A stretch of DNA of 64,000 nucleotides from positions 123,914 through 187,913 of the forward strand of contig CALRIU020000010.1 in assembly GCA_943362175.1 (NCBI GenBank), given 5' to 3'. Position numbers and translations under genes: made by a program. Below, piece after piece: positions 18,329 to 26,003 of the stretch. This stretch comes from UBA4416 sp943362175. GTDB lineage: Bacteria; Bacteroidota; Bacteroidia; B-17B0; Aurantibacillaceae. Within the stretch, counting starts at the first letter, position 1. The number at the start of each line of letters is the position of its first letter. The notes beneath the pieces are model-generated. The model worked only from the letters and a program-made list of their open reading frames with translations, had not been told where the DNA came from and did no database searches.

Positions 18329-18366
18329 CAAAGGTAAATTTAGAACCGTTCTAAAGAAATACCAAA
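18329..18366 (-). promoter_or_regulatory. Promoter of the imelysin/Rieske/DUF1111 operon
   Basis: Minus strand: TACCTTTG at 18336-18329 is a perfect -7 box, 4 bases before the GTG start. A TTTG lies at 18366-18363, 26 bases upstream, longer than usual. The spacer is filled by the palindrome at 18339-18355. Confidence 0.6.
18339..18355. promoter_or_regulatory. 17-bp palindromic operator, Fur-family-like
   Basis: TTTAGAAC-C-GTTCTAAA, a perfect 8-1-8 inverted repeat located between -33 and -7 of the iron operon. Fur-family sites are commonly 7-1-7 repeats of the TTAGAAT/ATTCTAA type, so an iron- or peroxide-sensing Fur/PerR-like repressor is the best guess. Confidence 0.6.
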
Positions 18367-18468
18367 ATTTGGGTATACTGTAAAGGTTAAAAACATGAAC
18401 GGATGCCTGGTAGCCTCAACGCCTCAGCCACCATCTGTTACCTGGGGCCCTCGAAGTCAACGGCAGCA

Positions 18469-19485
18469 CTATATGATATTCACTTCGCGCTCCAGCATCA
18501 CACCGAATTTACGGTCAACGGTTTCCAGTACTTTCGAGGAAAGGTCATAAATTTCTTTTCCGCTGGCATGTCCGTAGTTTACCAGGACCAAAGCCTGTAA
18601 GGCATGTACGCCGGCATCGCCGCTGCGGTAGCCTTTGAGGCCGCTCTGCTCGATGAGCCAGCCTGCTGCCAGCTTGTAGTTGCCGTTATCGAGCGGGTAG
18701 GCCACCAGGCCGGGAAATTCTTTTAACAAGCGCTGGTAAGTCTCTGCGTTCACTTCCGGGTTTTTGAAGAAGCTGCCGGAGTTCCCTATTTTCTTAGGGT
18801 CGGGGAGCTTGCTGCTCCGGATGTTGATCACTGCCTGTGAAATGGCTTTGATAGATAATTCCGAAATGCCCATCTTATCGAGCTCTTGTTTGATAGCGCC
18901 GTATTCGGTATGGAAGACCGGTTTCCTGGAAAGGCGGAAGCTTACCGAGAGGATCATAAAGTGGTCTTTGTACTTCCGTTTAAAGACGCTTTCGCGGTAG
19001 CCAAATTCGCAGTCTGTTTTCGAAAAGGTCATTAGCTCTCCTGTCTTCAGGTCGATGGCTTCCAGCTCATGAAAAGTATCTTTGATCTCCACGCCGTAAG
19101 CACCGATGTTCTGCATCGGGCTGGCGCCCGTATTGCCCGGAATGAGCGAGAGGTTTTCGATACCGGCAAAACCCTTGTCGATGCAGTAGAGTACAAAGTC
19201 GTGCCACACTTCGCCGGCTGCGCATTTCACCACTGCATGGTCTTCCGTTTCCTCAACCACCTCAATGCCTTTCAGCTCATTTTTAATAACCAGGGCATCC
19301 ACGTTTTGCGTCAGCAATATATTACTGCCGCCGCCCAGGATAAAATGCGGGTTGTTTTTGTAGTCCGGATGTTGCAGAAGCTCCTGTACATCAGGCGTTG
19401 AGCGCACAACGGTGAATAGCTTTGCCGACGCATCAATGCCAAAGGTATTAAAAGGCTTCAGTGAAATGTGTGAAGAGATTTGCAT
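18469..19485 (-). CDS. murB: UDP-N-acetylenolpyruvoylglucosamine reductase
   Basis: FAD/NADPH enzyme that reduces the enolpyruvyl group to give UDP-MurNAc in peptidoglycan synthesis. Signatures: FILGGGSNILL, ENLSLIPGNTGASPMQNIGAYGVEI (FAD pyrophosphate region), FGYRESVFK (catalytic Tyr/Arg region) and NSGSFFKNP (catalytic Ser). At 338 residues it has the length of the E. coli-type (class I) MurB. It sits alone between the iron operon and a terminator, with a TATTTTTA -7-like box upstream. Confidence 0.97.
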   Translation of the reverse strand: MQISSHISLKPFNTFGIDASAKLFTVVRSTPDVQELLQHPDYKNNPHFILGGGSNILLTQNVDALVIKNELKGIEVVEETEDHAVVKCAAGEVWHDFVLYCIDKGFAGIENLSLIPGNTGASPMQNIGAYGVEIKDTFHELEAIDLKTGELMTFSKTDCEFGYRESVFKRKYKDHFMILSVSFRLSRKPVFHTEYGAIKQELDKMGISELSIKAISQAVINIRSSKLPDPKKIGNSGSFFKNPEVNAETYQRLLKEFPGLVAYPLDNGNYKLAAGWLIEQSGLKGYRSGDAGVHALQALVLVNYGHASGKEIYDLSSKVLETVDRKFGVMLEREVNII

Positions 19486-19513
19486 GATCTGAGCTTAGGA
19501 TGATCTAAAAATA

Positions 19514-19537
19514 GAAAAAGCCCTCTTAAGGGGCTTC
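19514..19537 (-). terminator. Terminator after the bacilliredoxin gene
   Basis: On the minus strand AAGCCC pairs with GGGCTT around a TTAA-containing loop and is followed by TTTTTC. It lies between the bacilliredoxin stop and murB. Confidence 0.65.
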
Positions 19538-19576
19538 TTCTTTGTTTAAGACTTTTGAAATACGGATTGTTCGCAA

Positions 19577-19987
19577 TTAGCAGAACTCATCGTATACCAT
19601 TTTCAGGTGCTCGGCAATCATGGCGGCATTCCTGCCTTCAATGTTATGACGCTCTACAAAATGTACCAATTCGCCGTTTTTGAACAGGGCAATGGCCGGT
19701 GAAGACGGAGGGTAGGGCGCAAAATGTTTGCGGGCCTGGTTCACCGCGTCAGAATCAAAACCGGCAAATACAGTGGTTAAATGGCTTGGCTTTTTTGCGT
19801 TATCAAGGCTTTGTTTCACGCCCGGGCGCGCTGCACCGGCGGCGCAGCCGCATACAGAATTTACAACTACCAATACAGTGCCTTCCTGTTTCAGGGCGTT
19901 CTCAACGCTCTCCGGGGTAGTCAGGTCTTCGAAGCCAACGGAAGTCAGCTCTTGTTTCATAGGTTTTACTAATGCCTCTGGATACAT
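19577..19987 (-). CDS. BrxA/BrxB-family bacilliredoxin (YphP/YqiW)
   Basis: 136-residue thioredoxin-fold protein with the family's CGC motif (SVCGCAAGAARPG, Cys46 and Cys48) and a C-terminal cysteine. In Firmicutes these proteins remove bacillithiol from oxidised protein thiols; Bacteroidota relatives are common though bacillithiol use varies. Start ATG at 19987 gives the conserved MYPEALV N-terminus. A -7 box TACCTTTG is at 20032-20025 on the minus strand. Confidence 0.93.
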   Translation of the reverse strand: MYPEALVKPMKQELTSVGFEDLTTPESVENALKQEGTVLVVVNSVCGCAAGAARPGVKQSLDNAKKPSHLTTVFAGFDSDAVNQARKHFAPYPPSSPAIALFKNGELVHFVERHNIEGRNAAMIAEHLKMVYDEFC

Positions 19988-20024
19988 ATCGTTTTAAGTT
20001 AAGGAGTTAAATTGTTTTATAACA

Positions 20025-20032
20025 CAAAGGTA
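20025..20032 (-). promoter_or_regulatory. -7 box TACCTTTG of the bacilliredoxin gene
   Basis: Perfect TAnnTTTG on the minus strand, 37 bases upstream of the ATG. No clear TTG box is found 19-22 bases further up. Confidence 0.45.
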
Positions 20033-20160
20033 ACCATCATTTTGGGAATTTGTTTAAGAAAAAGAGAGAATAGCCCTTGTTTTTTATACAAAGAGGGGGA
20101 TCAGGAGAGACGTTGTAAATGATACCGGTACATCACATAATTGTTTGGATAATTTTATTT

Positions 20161-20264
20161 TGGCGCCCGGGCGGGCGGCGTCGGGCTCCGCATTCGCTGC
20201 GGTTCTTTCCTGTGCAAGAGGCAGGCACAGGAAAGGAACCAAACCCTTTGCATCCCTGGCGCAA
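20161..20264 (-). repeat. Structured intergenic element, class I (copy R1)
   Basis: Read on the minus strand: head TTGCGCCAGGGATG, then a long hairpin (arms 20225-20240 and 20201-20215) with one bulged C in its 5' arm, then AGCCCG and a G/C-rich tail ending GGGCGCC. Head GCGCC can pair with tail GGCGC. Closely similar to the copy at 33291. It lies head to head with R2 across a 42-base spacer. Confidence 0.75.
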
Positions 20265-20306
20265 TAATCTCTCAATGAATGTAGATCTGGAATTCGGAGT
20301 TAAATC

Positions 20307-20440
20307 CGCGTGAAGGTCCCGATAGCTATCGGGAGTAGTGGAAATCCTTTTTTGCCGCACACTGAGCGCAGTTGATTGCGGCAAAAAAGTCCCGATATCT
20401 ATCGGGAGGAACGGAAAGCCTGGCCCGCAGGGCACGCCCT
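20307..20440 (+). repeat. Structured intergenic element, class II (copy R2)
   Basis: Head CGCGTGAAGG, hairpin CTTTTTTGCCGC / GCGGCAAAAAAG, then GGAAAGCCTGGCCC and a tail ending GGCACGCCC. Head GCGTG can pair with tail CACGC, replacing the GCGCC/GGCGC pair of class I. Two copies of the palindrome TCCCGATAnCTATCGGGA lie inside. The rest of the 513-base gap 19988-20513 shows no gene. Confidence 0.7.
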
Positions 20441-20513
20441 ATAAACCATTATAACGTAAAGATAATTAGTTAATATGCTTGCTTTTTACCACAGTTCATG
20501 CCGCAGCCCGGAA

Positions 20514-21260
20514 TCAGAATTGCTGGCGGCTGAGCGCGTAGGTTACCAGGCCGGCCACATTGCGCGAGCCCGTTTTTTGAAGCAGGTTGTTGCGATGGCC
20601 GTTCACTGTTTTGGGGCTGATGAATAACTCTGCGGCAATTTCATCCGTCGTTTTTTGCTTGCAGATGAGGATCAGGATCTCCTCTTCGCGCCTGGTCAGC
20701 ACAACGTCATGAACGCTGTTGCCCATCGATTTTGCCGTATTCTTTTTATGGGTATTATTCTGGATGGCGAGCAGGGTGCGTTCGTTGATATAGATGCCGC
20801 GTGTATGCACGGCCACAATGGCCTCATACACCTCCTGTGGATTGCTGTCCTTTACCAGGTAACCATGGGCACCCGTCTTGATCATTTTAGCAATGAAGTG
20901 ATTATCATCATACACCGAAAGGATAATGATCTTGATGTTTGGGAACGCGTCTTTCAGCGCATTGGTCAGGTCCAGCCCGCTGTATTCTTTCTTGCCATCC
21001 GGCGGAAGCGACATATCTATGAGCATCACATCCGGCAGGGTGCTGCATTCTTTGAGCTTTTGGATCACAGAGTAACCATCGGTAGATTCAAACATCACAT
21101 CGAGGTCTGGCCAGGAGGAAAGGATCGCTTTGATCCCCTGTCGGAACAAGAACTGATCTTCCACCAGGCCAATTTTGATCTGGTCGTGAGTCGCGCTTAC
21201 ACCTTCAGAATTCAGGTGCTTGTCCTGTCCACTGGTTGTATCTTGATTGTTCTCTTCCAT
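20514..21260 (-). CDS. NarL/LuxR-type response regulator
   Basis: 248 residues: receiver domain (phospho-acceptor Asp82 in VMLIDMSLPP, conserved Lys in YLVKDSNP) and a C-terminal LuxR helix-turn-helix (LTRREEEILILICKQKTTDEIAAELFISPKTVNGHRNNLLQKTGSRN). An unusual 25-residue hydrophilic N-terminal extension precedes the receiver. It is the last gene of a four-gene operon with its own kinase 23 bases upstream. Target genes unknown. Confidence 0.93.
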   Translation of the reverse strand: MEENNQDTTSGQDKHLNSEGVSATHDQIKIGLVEDQFLFRQGIKAILSSWPDLDVMFESTDGYSVIQKLKECSTLPDVMLIDMSLPPDGKKEYSGLDLTNALKDAFPNIKIIILSVYDDNHFIAKMIKTGAHGYLVKDSNPQEVYEAIVAVHTRGIYINERTLLAIQNNTHKKNTAKSMGNSVHDVVLTRREEEILILICKQKTTDEIAAELFISPKTVNGHRNNLLQKTGSRNVAGLVTYALSRQQF

Positions 21261-21283
21261 CTGTTTGCTAATATAGTGATTAT

Positions 21284-22087
21284 TTATGTTTTGTCCTGAA
21301 TGTCCGGGATGGTGATTTGAGCATAAAATCCGCCGGTTTTATTATTCCCAACTTTTAAAGTTCCTCCGATAGACATGGCCCTGGCCTCAATGCTCTTCTG
21401 GCCCAGGCCAAATTTTTCAAAATTTTCAGATAAGCCGATGCCGTCATCCGTATAAAAAAATGTCAGCTTATGTTCTTTGCAATGAATGTCTAAACAAATT
21501 TCTTTGGCCTGTGCATGTTTGATGGTATTATTGATCAGCTCCAGGCTGATCCTGTAAAGGCCCAGCTTCATTGCCCATGGCAGATCGTTGACCTCATCAT
21601 CGCAGTTGATCAGGATATGAATGTTGTTGGAGCTGTTCACCATCTTCACAATGCTCTGCAGGGTTTCCGGTAATCCAAACATCTGCAGATTCTGCGGCAT
21701 CAGTTCATGGCTGATCCTACGGACGGAAGTCATAGAGGTTTCAATAAGGGACCTGATATTCTGGAAAGCGGCGGCATTTTCTGCCGAATTGTTTTTGCTT
21801 TGCGTCTCGAGCGCCATCAGATGCATGCGGGCTATGGAGAGGGTAGCGCCCAGCTCATCGTGGATGTCGGTGGCAATGCGTTTCCGTTCATCCTCCTGCA
21901 CCTGTATGCTCGACCGCAGGAGCTCCTGCTGGTGGAGGGTAATCAGCTCTTCCTGGGCCAGCTTCTGGCGGTACAGGTTTTTCCGGAACTGCTGCATCAG
22001 CAATACCACGCCCATCGCAATGATAAACAAAATGCCCACCAGGGGAAGCAGGGTTGCCAGGAAATTTAATTCTTCGCTCGTCTCCAT
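21284..22087 (-). CDS. Sensor histidine kinase (HisKA_3/NarX type)
   Basis: 267 residues: a single N-terminal membrane helix (about 10-30), a coiled coil (RQKLAQEELITLHQQELL), the HisKA_3 box EDERKRIATDIHDELGATLS with the phospho-accepting His, and a HATPase domain (FYTDDGIGLSENFEKFGLGQKSIEARAMSIGG). No extracytoplasmic sensor domain is present, so sensing may rely on the co-transcribed 7-TM protein, whose gene overlaps this one by 22 bases. Confidence 0.92.
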   Translation of the reverse strand: METSEELNFLATLLPLVGILFIIAMGVVLLMQQFRKNLYRQKLAQEELITLHQQELLRSSIQVQEDERKRIATDIHDELGATLSIARMHLMALETQSKNNSAENAAAFQNIRSLIETSMTSVRRISHELMPQNLQMFGLPETLQSIVKMVNSSNNIHILINCDDEVNDLPWAMKLGLYRISLELINNTIKHAQAKEICLDIHCKEHKLTFFYTDDGIGLSENFEKFGLGQKSIEARAMSIGGTLKVGNNKTGGFYAQITIPDIQDKT

Positions 22088-22719
22088 AATCCAATAAAGA
22101 AAAAAGTGTACATCACTACAGAAAAGAAGGAATGTACCACCCAGGTGTAACGGTTAAACTCTAAGGAAAAATACCTGCTGAAATAACCGCTGAAGTAAAA
22201 AATGAGCAGGTTGGAAACGTAGTAGATAAAAATGCCTGAGTTGATCCAGTTGATGCTGGAGACCAGCGACTTTCGTTTTTCCTTGACGGTTTTATCCAAT
22301 AAGAGAATATACGTGGTCAACGAAAAAATGATGAGCAACACCGATTCGAGCGTTAAGGCATAGGAGTTGAAGGCAAAAACCGACTGCACAAACAGGGAGT
22401 TGAGCAGGGTGAGAATAAAAAAGGCAATAGCAACGGAGTAGATCACTGCCCCGCTGATAAAGCCTTCCAGTACTTTTTTGTAGAACACGGCCAGCATCAT
22501 AAACCCAATGCCAACATAGGCGTGCAGCAGGGGCATATTGTTCATCCTGTTGAACCAGAACAACAGGGACGCAAACTGGACCAGGTAAGATAAAAACAGG
22601 AAGCAGGAAAATACCTTAAGTATCGTCTGCTGCTTCCTGAATGTAATTAATGCATAACAGCTTGTTATGAGAATCGGTAAATGCGAAATAATGATAATAT
22701 ATTTCGAAAAGTCCCTCAT
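22066..22719 (-). CDS. Seven-helix membrane protein coupled to a kinase
   Basis: 217 residues almost entirely hydrophobic; seven helices can be drawn (about 7-26, 33-57, 64-84, 88-113, 119-141, 155-179, 190-213) with a C-terminal basic end WRRAKN. No family recognised. The gene overlaps the kinase gene by 22 bases and its start codon directly follows the stop of the lipoprotein gene, so the four products are made together. A role as the sensory input module of the kinase is an inference. Confidence 0.75.
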   Translation of the reverse strand: MRDFSKYIIIISHLPILITSCYALITFRKQQTILKVFSCFLFLSYLVQFASLLFWFNRMNNMPLLHAYVGIGFMMLAVFYKKVLEGFISGAVIYSVAIAFFILTLLNSLFVQSVFAFNSYALTLESVLLIIFSLTTYILLLDKTVKEKRKSLVSSINWINSGIFIYYVSNLLIFYFSGYFSRYFSLEFNRYTWVVHSFFSVVMYTFFFIGLWRRAKN

Positions 22720-23250
22720 TTATTTTTTAATGACGATGTCTTTTTTGCTGATATTGTCGTAATAAAGCGGGCTTGTGATGTCGCAGGTGGCAGGGCATGG
22801 CGCGTTCAGATCGAGAACATATTGGGCGCCTTCTGCATTTTTCAGGATCACATCGGTTCCGGGGATTTTCGGTGAAACGCTCAGGTTGGCACCCTCTACA
22901 GGCGTGAGGTATAATTTGAACTGGTTGAGTGTATCCAGACCCAGGTAAGCACGCACGTGACTGTATTTACAGGCTAAAGTATCCGGGATGCCAAGAACCT
23001 CCATCAAATCTTCTGCATGGATCGTATACGCTTTGATCGGCACAATACCTAATACTTCGCCGCACTTTTCAGTGTAATGCTGGATGTTTTCCTGTGCAAC
23101 AGCTAAAGGAACCTGGTAGGAGGATGTCAGGAGACGGGTAACCGGAACGGCTTTTTCCTCTTTTTTCTCTTCTGTTTTTACTTCGGTTTTGCAGGCCTGG
23201 GCAATCAGGAGAGAGCACAGAACGGCAGCAGCTAGGATGGTTTTTTTCAT
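22720..23250 (-). CDS. Hypothetical lipoprotein, first gene of the sensory operon
   Basis: 176 residues with a lipoprotein signal (LLIAQAC, Cys20) and a Lys/Glu linker (KTEVKTEEKKEEK), then a globular domain with two late cysteines (NAPCPATCDIT). No known family recognised. The stop TAA abuts the ATG of the 7-TM gene. A periplasmic or surface ligand-binding partner of the downstream signalling proteins is possible but unproven. Confidence 0.75.
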   Translation of the reverse strand: MKKTILAAAVLCSLLIAQACKTEVKTEEKKEEKAVPVTRLLTSSYQVPLAVAQENIQHYTEKCGEVLGIVPIKAYTIHAEDLMEVLGIPDTLACKYSHVRAYLGLDTLNQFKLYLTPVEGANLSVSPKIPGTDVILKNAEGAQYVLDLNAPCPATCDITSPLYYDNISKKDIVIKK

Positions 23251-23461
23251 GGTTTTAATTTTTATGGATTAGTAAAATAAAAAAGGTACCGGGGTATTCA
23301 TATAAGATGCTCAAATATATCAGATAATAATTTAAAAATATTTATAATTGGTTTATATTTTTGTTTTTAATGGTAATCTGGGACGAATGGCGTGGTATGT
23401 GAGCTTGCTGAACTCTTGCTCCGGCGGAGCGCAGGATGGGAGGCCGTGACGATTTTCGGAA

Positions 23462-23860
23462 TTACAGGAGAGCGTAGGAGTGCCTTAAATGCTTGTAGAG
23501 GTTTGGCGTCAGGTCATCAGGTGTGAAAACCCTGATGTGGTTTTCGAACCGGGAAGAATGCGGAGAGCTTTTAAAAACAAATTTTCCGGTCAGTTCTTTT
23601 TCAGAATAACATTTTAAATCCAGTCCCTTCTTCATCGGTTTAATGATGAGAAAAGTTTGTCGATGAACAAAGACGATGCAGTTTTGTGTCGTGCTTACCA
23701 ATACATTTTCCCACCCGGCCACCTCTGCTAGGATCCGATCGAATAGAACCATCAGCTCCATCGGCTTTCCTTCAAACAAGCTGTCGATACTCACCTTGAC
23801 ACAATTATGCCATTGGTTCTCTTTTTTTAATTCACGCTCACATTTCGGGCAGATCCACAT
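23462..23860 (-). CDS. DUF5655-like protein with N-terminal zinc ribbon
   Basis: 132 residues. It begins MWICPKCERELKKENQWHNC, a C-x2-C...H-x-C zinc-binding knuckle, followed by a small alpha/beta domain (GWENVLVSTTQNCIVFVHRQTFLIIKP) like that of DUF5655, a family related to DUF5655/DUF1801-type proteins in Bacteroidota. Cytoplasmic. The 211-base gap before the upstream lipoprotein gene holds no clear signal. Function unknown. Confidence 0.75.
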   Translation of the reverse strand: MWICPKCERELKKENQWHNCVKVSIDSLFEGKPMELMVLFDRILAEVAGWENVLVSTTQNCIVFVHRQTFLIIKPMKKGLDLKCYSEKELTGKFVFKSSPHSSRFENHIRVFTPDDLTPNLYKHLRHSYALL

Positions 23861-23882
23861 GGGTGTGTGTTTAGGTCATTTA

Positions 23883-26003
23883 TCAAAACTTCAGCCTCAG
23901 TTGCAATTTCAATTCTGTTTTATGGTTGGCATCGATCTCGTTCATACTGCCTTCCGAGATCACCGTTTGGTTATCGTAGACTGTGCGGGCCACGCGTACC
24001 CAGATCTCTACATTGCGCGTAATGTCCCAGTTGACGAGGAAGTAAGCCCTTTGTCCTTTGTAGTATAAGGCAGGTACGGAGTAAGAGTAGAGCACATCGT
24101 TTTCATACACATACACGCGGCTGTCGTAGCCTTTGGTATCGAAGAGAGCATAGCGCAGGGTAAAGGTAAAGGGGAATTTCAGCTTTTTGTAGATCAGGTC
24201 CTGCACAAAGGCAATGCCGGTTTCATCGGGCGAATCGGTCTTATTCACGTAAGTATATTCGATCCGGGTTTTGAATTTAATTTCCGGTGTGATTTGGGCG
24301 GATAAGTTATAGCGGTAGTTGTACTGCACATAAGGAACGAGGTAATCATAGGCATTATCCACATCGCTGTTCTCGAATTTGGTACGGTGCCTGAAGCGCA
24401 GATACATGTCCAGCTTTTTATTGGGCGTATAATTGAGCTGCGTGAAAATATCCCTGCCCCTGGATGGCGCGCTGGTCCCGAATTTGATCCAGTTGAACTG
24501 GTACTGGTCGAGGTATAAGGAGAGGGTCATTGATCTGAAGAGGCGCGCCTCCATGCCCATGTAGAGGCTTTTCTCGTTTTGCGGAAGCGTATTTTCAGAG
24601 ATTGCATTCCCGAACAGGTTCTGGAAGTTGCGGTCGAAATTGCGGTAATGCGCCGTGAAGGTCAGGCGGGGATCGAGGGCTACGATCACACCCTGGCAAA
24701 AGGCTTTGCCCGTGCTGGAGCTCATGGCAAACTCTCCGAAAAGGTTCACATTCTTAAACACATAATTATAATCAAGTCCGCCCACGACATTGGATTTTCC
24801 CTGGTACTCAAACTGGTTATAGATCGTCGGCGTTTTGATCAGCTCTTTGCTCAGGTGCGTGCTTTGCGCGGTGAGGCCAATGTGCAGGCTCCGGTTGTTG
24901 AAAGCCGCGTTGCCGCCAAATACCGTTTGTTTGATCGTGCCTTTATCGGCTACCAGCGAATTGGTATTGTGCAGGCCGCCCAGCTCCAGGCTGCTCACGC
25001 CTACCACATCAATTTCGCCATTGCTGAGCGTATCGCCGGCAATCGCATTGGCATCGATGCTCTTGTGCGACACCAGGCCGGTGAACTCAAATTTCTTATA
25101 ACGCAGGGTAGCGGCTGCTCCTCTGAAAAAACGGTTCTCGTCAAAAGAGTAATAAGGTTTGATGCCATAGCCATAACGCTTCACGTTCATGGGCGACGCC
25201 GATTTTCCGAAGGCAAAGCCCTGCCAGATCGTAAGCCCCTGGCCGAAGGTAGCCTGGTAGTCGCCGATCACCAGCGTTTTCACAAAGCGGACATTCCGGA
25301 GCGCCAGGTGCCCGCTGTAAAAGTCGAAGCCCTGTTTTTGCGTGCCTCTGAAAAATTCTTCACCGGCATCTTTCTCACCGCTGAGCGCAAAAGATACGTT
25401 GTTATTGTATTGAAAACGGTAGCGTGCGAAGTAGCGGTTGGCATCGCCGAGGTAGTAGGAATTAGGCTTCTTTTTTTTGATGCTGTCCGGAACGTAATAG
25501 CCGGCCTGCTTTTCCAGCGTTCTCTGGAGGCGCATCACCACCTCATGCCTTCCGTCCTTGAACATTTCCTTCGCGCTGAAATGGGCCGAATTGAAATTGT
25601 CGCTGACATACACAAAGGGCAGGATCTTACGGATCGTTATCACATCAAAATCGGCCACACTCTGCAATTCATAGATGCTGATCAGGGCGCCGTTCTTTTC
25701 GCGGTGCTTCAATAAATTATTGATCTGGATATCGTTCAGCAGCTGAAGCTCTTCCAGCTCTTCTTTTTTGGCGCGGTTCAGGTTGAGCGGGTTGCGGCGG
25801 TAATAATTCCAGACATCCGTAAGACTCGACAAATCGCCTTCTTCCGATTGCAGCTGCTCGGAAAGCAACTCCACGTTCTGGTTGATGAGCTCGTCTACCT
25901 GCTCGCTGTTTTTATTTTTAATGGAATCGGTTTGTGCATGCCCTGAAATGACACATGCCACAAGCCCCAGGGTGAGTATGTATAATTTTGACCGGATAAG
26001 AAT
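23883..26003 (-). CDS. Helix-hairpin-helix (ComEA-like) protein fused to an outer-membrane barrel
   Basis: About 706 residues. After the signal peptide comes a helical stretch, then a ComEA-like HhH pair (NPLNLNRAKKEELEELQLLNDIQINNLLKHREKNG...IYELQSV), then about 550 residues of barrel strands ending KTELKLQLRLKF. The only standard start, GTG 25961, cuts the signal peptide; the frame is open upstream and gives LIRSKLYILTLGLVACVISGHAQ from ATT 26003, overlapping the upstream stop (TAATT). The start given is inferred. Possible DNA- or peptide-handling envelope protein; role unknown. Confidence 0.78.
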   Translation of the reverse strand: MLIRSKLYILTLGLVACVISGHAQTDSIKNKNSEQVDELINQNVELLSEQLQSEEGDLSSLTDVWNYYRRNPLNLNRAKKEELEELQLLNDIQINNLLKHREKNGALISIYELQSVADFDVITIRKILPFVYVSDNFNSAHFSAKEMFKDGRHEVVMRLQRTLEKQAGYYVPDSIKKKKPNSYYLGDANRYFARYRFQYNNNVSFALSGEKDAGEEFFRGTQKQGFDFYSGHLALRNVRFVKTLVIGDYQATFGQGLTIWQGFAFGKSASPMNVKRYGYGIKPYYSFDENRFFRGAAATLRYKKFEFTGLVSHKSIDANAIAGDTLSNGEIDVVGVSSLELGGLHNTNSLVADKGTIKQTVFGGNAAFNNRSLHIGLTAQSTHLSKELIKTPTIYNQFEYQGKSNVVGGLDYNYVFKNVNLFGEFAMSSSTGKAFCQGVIVALDPRLTFTAHYRNFDRNFQNLFGNAISENTLPQNEKSLYMGMEARLFRSMTLSLYLDQYQFNWIKFGTSAPSRGRDIFTQLNYTPNKKLDMYLRFRHRTKFENSDVDNAYDYLVPYVQYNYRYNLSAQITPEIKFKTRIEYTYVNKTDSPDETGIAFVQDLIYKKLKFPFTFTLRYALFDTKGYDSRVYVYENDVLYSYSVPALYYKGQRAYFLVNWDITRNVEIWVRVARTVYDNQTVISEGSMNEIDANHKTELKLQLRLKF

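Noticed and set aside
24579..25715. 378-codon frame opposite the HhH-barrel gene
   Set aside because: Antisense shadow of a clear beta-barrel gene; no start context or domain.
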